Assembly (NCBI RefSeq): GCF_001592105.1
Contig: NZ_BCWE01000007.1
Span: 124,001-188,000 of the forward strand
Length of the DNA stretch: 64,000 nt
Direction: 5' to 3'
From: Desulfolucanica intricata
GTDB lineage: Bacteria; Bacillota; Desulfotomaculia; Desulfotomaculales; Desulfofarciminaceae
This document shows, in pieces, positions 43,957 through 52,621 of the stretch. A program made the translations under genes and the position numbers. Under the pieces are notes generated by a model, which saw only the letters and a program-made list of their open reading frames with translations, ran no database searches and had not been told where the DNA came from. Every line of letters starts with the position of its first letter. Within the stretch, counting starts at the first letter, position 1.

Positions 43957-44337
43957 ATGAAGATTGCCGTACCTAATGAAAATGGACAAGTTAACCAGCA
44001 CTTTGGCCGCAGTAAAGAATTCGTAATTCTTGATATGGAAGGCGATAAAGTTAAAGAAACAAAAACTGTTTCTGCTGCTCAATTAGCTCACAATCACGAA
44101 GGTTTAGCCGGACTAATGAAGGACAATAATGTAGAGGTAGTTATTTTAGGCGGTATTGGCCCATACGCCCTTCAGGCACTGGAGCAAGTTGGTCTAAAAG
44201 TGATTACCGGTGCTTCAGGAGAGATTAAATCTGTAGCTGAGGCCTATGCACGGGGTGAATTGGTATCCCGTAAAGTAGTTTGTAACCATCACGGACATGG
44301 TCATGGTCATGATCATGATCACGGCTGCAGTCATTAA
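43957..44337 (+). CDS. NifX-family protein with histidine-rich tail
   Basis: A 126-residue NifX-like protein starting MKIAVPNENGQVNQHFGRSKEF, with the QHFGRS signature, VVILGGIGPYALQAL, and a C-terminal tail HHGHGHGHDHDHGCSH likely to bind Ni, Zn or Co. ATG 43957 stands 9 nt behind CGGAG. It is the second such protein in the cluster; the tail sets it apart and suggests metal storage or sensing. Confidence 0.9.
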   Translation: MKIAVPNENGQVNQHFGRSKEFVILDMEGDKVKETKTVSAAQLAHNHEGLAGLMKDNNVEVVILGGIGPYALQALEQVGLKVITGASGEIKSVAEAYARGELVSRKVVCNHHGHGHGHDHDHGCSH

Positions 44338-44372
44338 TTTTATTATGTCATAGACAATAAGGAGGGAAACTT

Positions 44373-44957
44373 TTGTCTACCTTGGTTCCGATTGTTGTAG
44401 AGCAAACCAACAGGGGTGAGCGTTCCTATGATATTTACTCCCGTTTGCTCAAAGACAGAATTATCTTTATTGGCGGTCCTATTGAGGATTATACAGCAAA
44501 TTTGATTATTGCACAGCTTTTATTTCTGGAAGCCGAAGATCCGGAAAAAGATATCCACCTATATATTAATTCTCCCGGTGGAGTTGTTACGGCAGGTATG
44601 GCTATATATGACACGATGCAGTATATTAAGCCGCCTGTTTCAACAATTTGCCTGGGCCAGGCTGCCAGTATGGGCTCTTTCCTATTAGCTGCCGGTGCCC
44701 CGGGAAAACGTTTTGCTCTGCCTTATGCCAGAATTATGATTCACCAGCCGCTGGGTGGAGTTCAGGGACAGGCCACTGATATAGATATTCATGCTAAAGA
44801 AATATTACGGATGAAAGAAATATTAAATCACCTGCTATCTGAACATACCAGGCAGCCGTTAGAGAGAATCAGCCGCGATACTGAGCGTGACTTCTTTATG
44901 TCTGCACAGGAAGCTAAAAAGTACGGAATTATTGATGAAATAATAACCAGGAAATAA
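44373..44957 (+). CDS. clpP: ATP-dependent Clp protease proteolytic subunit
   Basis: A 194-residue serine protease that forms the ClpP barrel. The catalytic triad is visible: Ser in [10 protein letters not shown] near residue 97, His in MIHQPLGG near 122, Asp in [10 protein letters not shown] near 171. INSPGG marks the oxyanion region. TTG 44373 follows GGAGGG. It follows the NifX gene by 35 nt and may be read from its transcript. The usual neighbours tig and clpX are absent, so this could be a second clpP copy; that is inference. Confidence 0.95.
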   Translation: MSTLVPIVVEQTNRGERSYDIYSRLLKDRIIFIGGPIEDYTANLIIAQLLFLEAEDPEKDIHLYINSPGGVVTAGMAIYDTMQYIKPPVSTICLGQAASMGSFLLAAGAPGKRFALPYARIMIHQPLGGVQGQATDIDIHAKEILRMKEILNHLLSEHTRQPLERISRDTERDFFMSAQEAKKYGIIDEIITRK

Positions 44958-44959
44958 AA

Positions 44960-44996
44960 ACAGAAGCCGCCGTTTGAAATTAATAAACGGCGGCTT
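44960..44996. terminator. Bidirectional terminator after clpP
   Basis: A 13-14 bp stem (44961-44973/44983-44995, GAAGCCGCCGTTT and complement) between convergent genes; plus side continues TTATC, minus side TGTTTTTATTTCC. Confidence 0.85.
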
Positions 44997-44997
44997 C

Positions 44998-45585
44998 TTA
45001 TCTGTAATAGATATAATTTTGTTTTATGTATTCATTTAAAATCTCATTATCCGGCAGATCTTCATTGGATGCATTTTCAGAAATACTTGTTAAAATAAGT
45101 TCACTAAAAACAAAATTCATTTTAATATTTAAATCAGCAGAAGAGGTTTGATTAATCTGGGATGAAAAATCGTAGGTATAACACTGGAGCCAGGGATAGA
45201 TGGAAATTTCATCCAGCATAATATCAGCATAGCTGCGGGCAATAAGTATTCCTTCAACGCCGTTAGCCGCGTTCAGCAAGCTTCGTATTATCTCAGGGCT
45301 GACATTTTTTTTGTCTCTTAATATAGCTTCCCTTTTAATGGATAAATACCGGGATATTAATTCCCGCTGGGCAACTAAACGTCTTAAAGCATCAACACCG
45401 GCTGCCTCTTTTAAGATTAAAAATGCCACTAAATCTTTTGATTTACGGTACCTGGCAATAATATCTATTATTTCCTCCCCTACTTTGATATTACAACCTA
45501 CAGGTTCCAGGAAAAAATGATTTTTTATATGCTGGATTATATATTGGACCAAATCTTCTTTATTAAAATCAATATTAATGTACAT
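44998..45585 (-). CDS. PD-(D/E)XK nuclease-like protein, probably inactive
   Basis: A 195-residue protein that I cannot place firmly. The segment GCNIKVGEEIIDIIARYRKS...LVAFLILKEAAGVDALRRL (residues 30-72) follows the pattern of NucS/DUF91-like PD-(D/E)XK nucleases: the Asp in IIDIIAR, then a strand ending in xxK, then a helix with AL.RL. The glutamate expected two residues before the lysine appears as isoleucine (LILK), so catalysis is doubtful. ATG 45585 follows GGGGTG. It is monocistronic and flanked by terminators. Confidence 0.45.
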   Translation of the reverse strand: MYINIDFNKEDLVQYIIQHIKNHFFLEPVGCNIKVGEEIIDIIARYRKSKDLVAFLILKEAAGVDALRRLVAQRELISRYLSIKREAILRDKKNVSPEIIRSLLNAANGVEGILIARSYADIMLDEISIYPWLQCYTYDFSSQINQTSSADLNIKMNFVFSELILTSISENASNEDLPDNEILNEYIKQNYIYYR

Positions 45586-45721
45586 CAAAACACCCCTTTT
45601 CCAGGGTTTTATATAATAATATACGCTGTTAAAAGGGGTTATTACCTTTTTTAAGCATTTGGCAAATAATTTTTTTAAAATAATTTTTTAAAATGACAGC
45701 TTTTTTGGTTAATCTGCTGTG

Positions 45722-45770
45722 GAGCAGAAAAATGCGTACAACCGCTTTTCCGCTGTACGCATTTTTCTGC
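45722..45770. terminator. Long hairpin terminator after fmdE
   Basis: An 18-bp stem (AGCAGAAAAATGCGTACA, 45722-45739, with 45753-45770). Its 3' side holds TTTTT. It ends the ABC-fmdE operon on the minus strand. Confidence 0.75.
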
Positions 45771-45789
45771 TTATTAGAAGTCAGCTAAT

Positions 45790-46401
45790 TTACCAGCCCC
45801 TTGTATACTCATCAGCGCAGGGTATGCAGACAAACTCTCCGTTTCTTACCCTGGCCCGGGGTTCCATTACATATTCACCGCAGCGGTGGCACTTAACTGA
45901 ATTAAAAATTCTGGCCTTCCCCGGCATGTTAAACTCTATTTTTTCAGCTTTACAAAATTCTTCAGCCGGCATGTTTAAAATTCGATCAATTTTTTGCTGC
46001 TGCATTTGGGCAAATTCTTCTTTCTCCTCCGGGGTAGCAGTACCGCCGAACACTTTAATGCGGAGTTCTGTGGCAGCCGGGCTTTGCCTGTGCAGCATCT
46101 CACTGTTTACTGAAATCCGCAGGGCTTGGTTACTGTTACGGCTGCCAAAAGTGTAAACTTGCTTACCTAAATCTCGGTAAATAAGGTTGCCTTTCCCCAG
46201 GGTGCAGCCGGTAAGTAACATGACTGCGTCTACACCACAGGCATCATTTTCAACAATAGCTACTAATTCCTCATCCTGTGAGCGAAACTCGTTCAATTTC
46301 TCCAGTGCAATTTGAGCTACCCGAAAGCCTGTAGCCAGGCCAGGGCACGAATGACCGTGAAACTCAATAGCTCTTTCCCAGTCGGTTTTTTCTCTGCACA
46401 T
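45790..46401 (-). CDS. FmdE-family protein with zinc ribbon
   Basis: A 203-residue protein of the FmdE family (first seen with formylmethanofuran dehydrogenase, but widespread in anaerobes without it). The domain shows FHGHSCPGLATGFR near residue 14 and ENDACGVDAVMLLTGCTLGKGN near 50, both with conserved Cys/His that bind metal. The C-terminal zinc ribbon has CHRCG and CIPC. ATG 46401 follows GAGGGG. It is the last gene of an Opp/Nik-type ABC operon, which suggests it handles whatever metal or chelate the transporter imports; this is inference. Confidence 0.9.
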   Translation of the reverse strand: MCREKTDWERAIEFHGHSCPGLATGFRVAQIALEKLNEFRSQDEELVAIVENDACGVDAVMLLTGCTLGKGNLIYRDLGKQVYTFGSRNSNQALRISVNSEMLHRQSPAATELRIKVFGGTATPEEKEEFAQMQQQKIDRILNMPAEEFCKAEKIEFNMPGKARIFNSVKCHRCGEYVMEPRARVRNGEFVCIPCADEYTRGW

Positions 46402-46422
46402 TTTTAAATCCCCTCTCTAGAT

Positions 46423-48135
46423 TTAGATTATCTTATTTAATGTCAAAGTATTTGTTTTTATATCCGAATAGTCATACCTATAATTAAGACTTGGCGCGGA
46501 TTCAAGTAATTTTTTAGTATATTCATTTCTCGGATTAGAGATAATCCTGGCAGTGGAGCCCTCTTCCACTATTTTACCGGACAAAAGGATCGCTATTCTG
46601 TCACTTACCTTACGTGCCAGAGCAATATCGTGAGTTATGAATAATAAAGTTAACCCCCACTTTTCCTGTAAATTTAGTAATAATTTAAGTATTTTAGCCT
46701 GCACACTGGCATCCAGGGCGGAGGTTGGCTCATCGGCCACGATAAGTTTGGGCTTTAAAACCAGAGCCCGCGCTATGGCCACCCGCTGGGCTTCACCACC
46801 ACTTAAATGATGAGGATATTTATGTAAAAAATCATCGTTAGAGGGCAGCTGCACTTCCTCTAAAGCCTCTCGTACTTTTTTAATTCGCTCTTCCTCTGTT
46901 CCGATATTTTGAATATCCAGCGGCTCTTTCACCGCATCAAGTACGGTCGCCCGGTGGCTGATGGATTCTGCCGGATTTTGAAAGATGATTTGCATTTGCC
47001 TGAACAGGGACTTGTTCCTGTTCTTTATAAGATTAACTTCATCAAAGAAAATATCTCCACTTGTAGGTTCAATAATACCCATTACCGCTGAGGCCAGCGT
47101 AGTCTTACCCGAGCCGCTTTGTCCGACTAAAGCCAGTGTTTCCCCCTCGTAAACAGTAAGGCAGACATCGTCGAGAGCGATTACCGGGCCGAAATGGCAG
47201 TTTAAATTATTAATGCTTAACAAAGGTACAATTCCACCCCGGTGACAGGCGATGTACCGGCCTTTAGACAATTTTAATTCCGGCTCGAATGCCATGCAAA
47301 TGTCTTTCACTTGGGTGCATCGGTTATTAAAGCGGCAGCCGCCAGTATTGGGTTTAAAACGTCCTTTAATACCCTGTAAATCTTTTGTGGTGGTCATGTT
47401 TGGAAATGAGCGAATTAATCCTCTGGTGTAAGGATGCCTGGGCTGTTCCAGTAAATCACGGGTCTTACCTACTTCAATAATTTTACCGCCATATAATACT
47501 GCTGTAGTATCAGCCAGAGCAGCGGCGGTTGAAAAATCGTGAGTTACCAAAAGCATCGAACAATTACCGGATACTTTTTTCAGTAACTTAATTATTTCCC
47601 CGCGGGTTAATCCATCCAAGGCAGCAGTGGGCTCATCAAGAATTATTAAGCCCGGATTGTTTACTAAAGCCATAGCGATCAAGACTCGCTGCTTTTCTCC
47701 CCCGCTGAGCTGGGGGGGATAAGCATTAACCCTGTTCAGGGGTATTCCTGCCTCTGCTAAAAACATGCGGGCTCTGGCCCGGGCCTCCTTTTTCCTCAGT
47801 CTTTGGTGGGTTAAAAGCGGTTCAGCAACCTGGTCTAAAACCGGTATCACCGGATTTAAAGCATCACCGGCATTTTGAAAAACCATACTGATATCATTCC
47901 ATCTAATCTGTCTCATATCTTCTTCTGGCAGGTTAACCAGGTCAATGCCTTTCCAAACTATATTACCATCAATATGGCCGTCATGAAGTCTTAAAATTGT
48001 CTTCGCCAAACTGGTTTTTCCGGCGCCTGATTCCCCGACTAAGGCCAGTACTTGGCCGGGTAAAATTTCTAAATTAATACCATTAAGTACATCCTGACGG
48101 CCATAACTTACCCTGAGGTTTTTAATTTTTAACAT
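46423..48135 (-). CDS. Fused Opp/Dpp/Nik-type ABC transporter ATPases
   Basis: A 570-residue fusion of the two ATPases (D and F types) that usually come as separate proteins. Domain 1: Walker A GESGAGKTSLAK near residue 34, signature LSGGEKQRVLIA, Walker B LIILDEPTAALD. Domain 2: GQSGSGKTTLAS near 338, LSGGEAQRVAIA, LIVADEPTSALD. Between them is the C-terminal oligopeptide-type cysteine motif GGCRFNNRCTQVKDICMAF, an Fe-S-like signature of the OppD/DppD family. ATG 48135 follows AAGGAG. Confidence 0.93.
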   Translation of the reverse strand: MLKIKNLRVSYGRQDVLNGINLEILPGQVLALVGESGAGKTSLAKTILRLHDGHIDGNIVWKGIDLVNLPEEDMRQIRWNDISMVFQNAGDALNPVIPVLDQVAEPLLTHQRLRKKEARARARMFLAEAGIPLNRVNAYPPQLSGGEKQRVLIAMALVNNPGLIILDEPTAALDGLTRGEIIKLLKKVSGNCSMLLVTHDFSTAAALADTTAVLYGGKIIEVGKTRDLLEQPRHPYTRGLIRSFPNMTTTKDLQGIKGRFKPNTGGCRFNNRCTQVKDICMAFEPELKLSKGRYIACHRGGIVPLLSINNLNCHFGPVIALDDVCLTVYEGETLALVGQSGSGKTTLASAVMGIIEPTSGDIFFDEVNLIKNRNKSLFRQMQIIFQNPAESISHRATVLDAVKEPLDIQNIGTEEERIKKVREALEEVQLPSNDDFLHKYPHHLSGGEAQRVAIARALVLKPKLIVADEPTSALDASVQAKILKLLLNLQEKWGLTLLFITHDIALARKVSDRIAILLSGKIVEEGSTARIISNPRNEYTKKLLESAPSLNYRYDYSDIKTNTLTLNKII

Positions 48136-48193
48136 TACTTCACTCCTTAACTTCCGATTAACAAATATTCAAAAGTATTTGGAAGTATAAAAC

Positions 48194-49039
48194 TTAATGC
48201 TCAACCCTTTTTCTTAGTCGCGGATTTAGAGTGTTTTCCAATGCAAAGCCGATAAATACAAAGGATATAATCGTCAATGACAGAGCAATTCCAGTTGGCA
48301 GTAGCCACCATTTCCAGACATCCAGGTATGAAAACTTCAGAGCATGCTGCATCATTCTACCCCAACTAATCATGGCAGGGTCAGAGATACCTAAGAATGA
48401 CAGGCCAGCTTCCATAAATACCGCCCGCCGGGCATTTTGAATCATCACAGCAATTATAATCGGTCCGATATCCGGCATTATATGTTTGGATAACAAGTAT
48501 ATCCAGCCGGCTCCGAAGGTACGGGCTGCCTTTATATGCAGCTTTTCTTTCATAAACAATGTCTGGGCCCGGATTACCCTCGCACCTCCCGGCCATATCA
48601 ATAGAGACAATAAGACAACTAATAACCATAGATTAGGTCTAAGATAGGCGGCAATCAAAATTACTATAATCACCGGCGGTATAACAATGACCGCATCTAC
48701 CGCTCGCATTACAATACGGTCATAAAGACCACCGATCAGCGCCGCTGTACCTCCAACCAACATACTTAGAAACGCTGCCAGAAGAGCCACCCCGCACCCT
48801 ACTATCAGTGAGGTACGGGCCCCGTAAAGAATACGCGTCCAAATATCCTGACCTACGTCATTGGTTCCAAGCCAGAATTCCGCTGACGGTGGATTGAAAA
48901 TCGAGCCGGTGTAGGTGGCCGGCTCATATTGTGTAAGAACCGGTGCCATGATAGCCAAACCTGTCAGTAAAATTAATAAAATAAGCCCGGCCCGGCCAAA
49001 ATTATTTCGCTTAACTTCCTGCCAGTAATTAATGTGCAT
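48194..49039 (-). CDS. ABC transporter permease (OppC/DppC/NikC type)
   Basis: A 281-residue membrane protein with about six helices and the typical N-terminal anchor (NFGRAGLILLILLTGLAIMAPVL). It carries the family motifs FWLGTNDVGQDIWTRILYGARTSL and the EAA loop region AARTFGAGWIYLLSKHIMPD. The gene overlaps the end of the B-type permease gene by 11 nt. It pairs with that permease in the import channel. Confidence 0.92.
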   Translation of the reverse strand: MHINYWQEVKRNNFGRAGLILLILLTGLAIMAPVLTQYEPATYTGSIFNPPSAEFWLGTNDVGQDIWTRILYGARTSLIVGCGVALLAAFLSMLVGGTAALIGGLYDRIVMRAVDAVIVIPPVIIVILIAAYLRPNLWLLVVLLSLLIWPGGARVIRAQTLFMKEKLHIKAARTFGAGWIYLLSKHIMPDIGPIIIAVMIQNARRAVFMEAGLSFLGISDPAMISWGRMMQHALKFSYLDVWKWWLLPTGIALSLTIISFVFIGFALENTLNPRLRKRVEH

Positions 49040-50000
49040 AATTCACCCTCGGATCCAGTTTTTTATAAATAACATCCAATAAACAGTTAGTTAGCAGCAC
49101 AATTACCGTTACAACAAGAAGGATCCCCTGAAGAAGCGGGTAATCACGGGTTAACAAAGAAGTATACATTAGAGAGCCGATTCCGGGATAGGAAAAAACA
49201 AGCTCAATAAATAAAGTACCGGTAATTAAATGAGCCAGTTGGAGTCCGGTGTTAGTTACCACGGGCAGCAGTGAATTTCGACCGGCATGCCGGTATTTAA
49301 TAGCCTGAGCCTGACAGCCTTTTGCTCTTGCTGTTAAAATATATGCTTCCCCGAGATTCGAGATCATAGTATTTCGTGTTAACAGATAGGTGGATGAAAT
49401 TCGGACTAAAACCAGTGTGCAAAGCGGCAGACACAGGTGATGCAAAATATCTAATACAAAAGCCAGAGAGTTTTGCTCTGCATAAGGGGTTATCGCTCCG
49501 GCCAAAGGAACTAAGCCTAAAACCGCACCGAACAATAGAAGCATTAAAATACCTACAAAAAAGTCCGGAAACCCATTTACAAACATTAATCCGGAAAGCA
49601 GTGTCTTATCCAATGCCCTGCCGCGCTTGTAGCCTGATTCAATTCCCAATATAAAGCCAATTGTAGTAGAAATCAATATAGTAAGTCCTACAAGTAAAAT
49701 CGTCCAGGGCAGATATCCTAAAATAATTTGCAGGACCGGGGCATTATAGTAATAGGAATGGCCCAAATCACCACGCCCCAGGGCCAAAACATAACTGACA
49801 AACTGTTCACCTATAGACTGATCTAAAGAAAAGCGCCGGATTAACTCAGCCTTTAATTCCGGGGTCATAGAGACCAGCGCCTCATCCCCGTAAATGGCCT
49901 GCAGCGGGTCACCGGGCATCAATCTGGGCAAAATAAAGTTTAAAGATACTATAAACAAAAAGGCAAGTATATAATTTGCAATTGAGCTTTTATTGAGCAT
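49029..50000 (-). CDS. ABC transporter permease (OppB/DppB/NikB type)
   Basis: A 323-residue membrane protein with six helices. Motifs include NFILPRLMPGDPLQAIYGDEA after helix 1 and the EAA loop AYILTARAKGCQAQAIKYRHAGRNSLLP. ATG 50000 follows GGGAGAG. It is co-transcribed with the upstream binding-protein gene (27-nt gap). Confidence 0.92.
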   Translation of the reverse strand: MLNKSSIANYILAFLFIVSLNFILPRLMPGDPLQAIYGDEALVSMTPELKAELIRRFSLDQSIGEQFVSYVLALGRGDLGHSYYYNAPVLQIILGYLPWTILLVGLTILISTTIGFILGIESGYKRGRALDKTLLSGLMFVNGFPDFFVGILMLLLFGAVLGLVPLAGAITPYAEQNSLAFVLDILHHLCLPLCTLVLVRISSTYLLTRNTMISNLGEAYILTARAKGCQAQAIKYRHAGRNSLLPVVTNTGLQLAHLITGTLFIELVFSYPGIGSLMYTSLLTRDYPLLQGILLVVTVIVLLTNCLLDVIYKKLDPRVNYAH

Positions 50001-50027
50001 AAATGTCTCTCCCGGGGGATTCAGTAA

Positions 50028-51644
50028 TTATTTGACAAACCACAATTTATTTAAAGGTATAGGTACACCGCTGCCAATTCCCTGTTTAGTATAATTCAAG
50101 TTAACTTGACCGTCATGCAGCCAATACCAGGTCGGATAATAAAGGGTCAAGGATGGTATTTCTTCGGCATAGAGCTTTTGGATTTGGCCGACCAGCTCTT
50201 TGCGCTTTTCTTGATTAGTTTCCATTACTTGCTGCTGCAAGAGGCTGTTGAGTTCCTTGTTTTTCTCATACCCGGCACTGTTAAATCCTTTGCCGCCAAT
50301 ATATCTGCTAAGTATCTCAGGATCTCCGCCCAGCCCGCCGTGGCCGCTTAAAGCAATGTCAAATCTCCGTTCCTCGATCATATTGTCCCTGGTTTTGGCT
50401 TCCAGGCTACGTAGATTAATTTTAATTCCGGCTTTTTCCAACTGATCCTTAATCATTTCACTCTCACGTTCTCCCGGTGAGCCCGGTGATGCGGTTCCCC
50501 CACTGAATATAAGCTCCAGTTCCAGGATTTTTCCGTTCTTTTCATAATAATTACCTTTTTTGATGTATCCCAGTCCGGATAATATTTCTTTCGTTTTAGA
50601 CGGGTTATAGGGGTATTGCTCGATTTGTGAATTGTACCAGATGTTATCAGAGGGGATGAATCCGGGACTTCCTGCCAGCCCATGGCCCCTCAGGCAAGTA
50701 TCTACAATTGCCTGGCGGTCAATGGCATAAGCCAGGGCCTGACGGAATTTTTTACTGTTTAAGGGTTCTTTTTCATGATTAATCACAAGTTTGGCCACCC
50801 AGTCGTGAGAGCCTGTTAAAGTTTTAAAACCCTCACCTTTAAGCATATCTACCATTTCCGGCTGAACCTGTGCTGCATTGATTTGCTTTTGCTTTAAAGC
50901 GCTGGCTGCCATTTCGCCGCTTATTTTTACAAACTTTATCCGCTCAACTTTTGGCTTGCCCTGGTAATAATTTTCATTGGCTTCATAAAGATAAGTACCC
51001 TGCGTTTTATTGTAATCGACCAGCTTATACGGCCCGGTTCCAATCAAAGCATCCTTTTCTAAAAATTGCTCAGGATTATGTACATTATTCCAGATATGTT
51101 CCGGGAGAATCGGCATTACGCCGGCTAATGATTGTAAAAACGGAGCATAGGGTTTACTTAAGTAAAGCTTTACTGTATAGTCATCGAGCATTTTAGCTTC
51201 TTTTACAATTCCCGGATCAACCATTTGATACTGGTGATTTTTAATATAGTTAAAGGTAAAGACCACGTCTTTGGCAGTAAATTTCTCGCCGTCGTGCCAG
51301 GTTACATTGTTTTGTAAATTAAATAAATAAGCGTTTTCATCTTCAATGAATTCCCAACTTTTAGCTAAGGCCGGTATGAAATTTTGTTCGTCTTTCCACA
51401 CCAGAGTATCAAAAATAAAGCTCATTCGAAGATACCCCGGGCCTCGGGTATAATGTCCGTAAGGTGACGGAAAACCCCAGTCCCCTGTTGGGTCACTAAT
51501 CGTATAATCAGTTGTTTTACCGTCTCCGGTAACATTTTGATTGCCAGTCTCCCTGGAACCGCAGCCTGTTATTATAAAACTAAGCAATCCCAGGACTGTT
51601 ATCAGGGTAAACAATACCTTTAGCTTTTTAAGTTCGGTTCTCAT
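50028..51644 (-). CDS. Substrate-binding lipoprotein, SBP_bac_5 family
   Basis: A 538-residue extracytoplasmic receptor for peptides, nickel or metal chelates. It has a signal peptide with lipobox IITGC (Cys 28) for lipid anchoring. Family landmarks are WEFIEDENAYLFNLQNNVTWHDGEKF near residue 93 and QALAYAIDRQAIVD near 300. ATG 51644 follows GGAAGGAG. The ligand cannot be read from sequence; FmdE as the operon's last gene favours a metal-linked substrate over peptides, which is inference. Confidence 0.9.
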   Translation of the reverse strand: MRTELKKLKVLFTLITVLGLLSFIITGCGSRETGNQNVTGDGKTTDYTISDPTGDWGFPSPYGHYTRGPGYLRMSFIFDTLVWKDEQNFIPALAKSWEFIEDENAYLFNLQNNVTWHDGEKFTAKDVVFTFNYIKNHQYQMVDPGIVKEAKMLDDYTVKLYLSKPYAPFLQSLAGVMPILPEHIWNNVHNPEQFLEKDALIGTGPYKLVDYNKTQGTYLYEANENYYQGKPKVERIKFVKISGEMAASALKQKQINAAQVQPEMVDMLKGEGFKTLTGSHDWVAKLVINHEKEPLNSKKFRQALAYAIDRQAIVDTCLRGHGLAGSPGFIPSDNIWYNSQIEQYPYNPSKTKEILSGLGYIKKGNYYEKNGKILELELIFSGGTASPGSPGERESEMIKDQLEKAGIKINLRSLEAKTRDNMIEERRFDIALSGHGGLGGDPEILSRYIGGKGFNSAGYEKNKELNSLLQQQVMETNQEKRKELVGQIQKLYAEEIPSLTLYYPTWYWLHDGQVNLNYTKQGIGSGVPIPLNKLWFVK

Positions 51645-51712
51645 AATTTAATGCTCCTTCCTAATAGATTAATAATACATTAAACCGGATAAACCGGATT
51701 TTTTAGAGAGGT

Positions 51713-51745
51713 AGGCAAATGAGGCTGCCCGGGCCTCATTTGCCT
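51713..51745. promoter_or_regulatory. Perfect inverted repeat in the ABC operon leader
   Basis: A 13-bp stem, AGGCAAATGAGGC (51713-51725) with 51733-51745, loop TGCCCGG. Neither strand has a T-tract next to it. It sits about 70 nt upstream of the binding-protein start, so it may be an operator or a transcript structure. Confidence 0.5.
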
Positions 51746-51860
51746 GATTTGAAAGGAGGATTATCATACGGCAGATGTCTGAAAAAAACCGCATGATATA
51801 ATTAAGGAGTTTAAAAGCTTTTGCCAAGGTTAGCTTTTTAAATGCATTAAATTTTGAAGC

Positions 51861-51973
51861 AAAAAAGGCCAAGAAGACATACCGGGTTCATCCCGATGAC
51901 CTTCATGGCCTTATTTTTAAGCTAAAAAACCTATGAGGATTACATCGCTTCAGCGAGAAACCTTCATAGCCTT
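51861..51973 (-). promoter_or_regulatory. Two tandem related structured elements, possible regulatory RNAs
   Basis: Read on the minus strand, element 1 (51973-51923) and element 2 (51912-51861) share the frame AAGGC(C/T)ATGAAGGT, a short inner hairpin, a purine-rich return, and TTTTTT. Each folds as an outer stem (51931-51938 with 51961-51969; 51865-51876 with 51901-51912), an asymmetric internal loop, and a 4-bp inner stem (51945-51948/51953-51956; 5183-like positions 51883-51886/51892-51895) whose loop holds TTCA. Outer and inner stems differ in sequence but keep pairing, while the internal loop keeps ACCTTCAT on the plus strand. I cannot assign them to a known riboswitch class. Confidence 0.5.
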
Positions 51974-52014
51974 AAATAACATTATTTAGTTTACTAAGAA
52001 AAATTTTACCTACA

Positions 52015-52299
52015 TTGAACGACTTCATGGAACAACTTCACGCTGTTCTTTATAGTCATAATCTTATAATAAGTAAAAGAAAAATGCAAGAGGAATTATT
52101 AGAATATTTAAAACTATTTTATTATCTAAAGTTTAGAACTCTTCCACCGGCGGTTCGTAGTAAGACCGGTTATGACTGCAGAGAGGGCATTTTCCGGGGG
52201 GATCGGTTCTATTATATTCATTTTGAAAATAATGTTAATATCTTAGGTTCTTATTATGGACATGCTAGTACAAATAATTTAAGGAGGGGGAATTTATGA
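52015..52299 (+). CDS. Unknown 94-residue protein
   Basis: A helical, charged protein (MEQLHAVLYSHNLIISKRKMQEELLEYLKLFYYLKFRTLP) with a C-terminal aromatic-rich stretch (GDRFYYIHFENNVN). TTG 52015 has no clear ribosome site; internal ATG 52027 is an alternative. Its stop overlaps the start of the next small gene (ATGA), which supports real translation. No family recognised. Confidence 0.5.
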   Translation: MNDFMEQLHAVLYSHNLIISKRKMQEELLEYLKLFYYLKFRTLPPAVRSKTGYDCREGIFRGDRFYYIHFENNVNILGSYYGHASTNNLRRGNL

Positions 52300-52472
52300 A
52301 GGAAACAGTTTCAGATAAAAGTTTGAATTTTAGTCGTGTTAATTCTTTGGTTTCAAATGAGAATTCAGGAAGGCAGGTAAAAAGAAAAACTACCGGACCG
52401 GGAGCAGTACCCCGGTTTCAGCTTAACAACTTGGGTGGACCGCTGGAGGAAGATTTTAAGTTGCATGATTAA
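52296..52472 (+). CDS. Unknown 58-residue protein, coupled to the gene before
   Basis: ATG 52296 follows AAGGAGGGGG by 5 nt, a very strong ribosome site. The product is hydrophilic (MKETVSDKSLNFSRVNSLVS..., GRQVKRKTTGPGAVPRFQL, ending LEEDFKLHD) with no cysteine or membrane segment. The 4-nt overlap with the 94-residue gene suggests a two-gene unit that ends at the hairpin at 52510. No family recognised. Confidence 0.55.
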   Translation: MKETVSDKSLNFSRVNSLVSNENSGRQVKRKTTGPGAVPRFQLNNLGGPLEEDFKLHD

Positions 52473-52509
52473 AAAACGGGTGGTTTGGATTATATATATC
52501 AATGCAGTA

Positions 52510-52546
52510 AAGATTAAGAGGTAAGGGAATCCTGCCTCTTAATCTT
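52510..52546 (+). terminator. Terminator after the small two-gene unit
   Basis: A 12-bp stem AAGATTAAGAGG (52510-52521) with CCTCTTAATCTT (52535-52546), followed by ATTTAAAAG. Confidence 0.65.
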
Positions 52547-52621
52547 ATTTAAAAGTATAACAAGTATAAATTATGGTCAAAAATATTAATATATTTTATC
52601 CAAAAGGATAGGTGAAAATAG

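Noticed and set aside
45719-46156. 145-codon plus-strand frame
   Set aside because: It is antisense to the well-supported FmdE gene.
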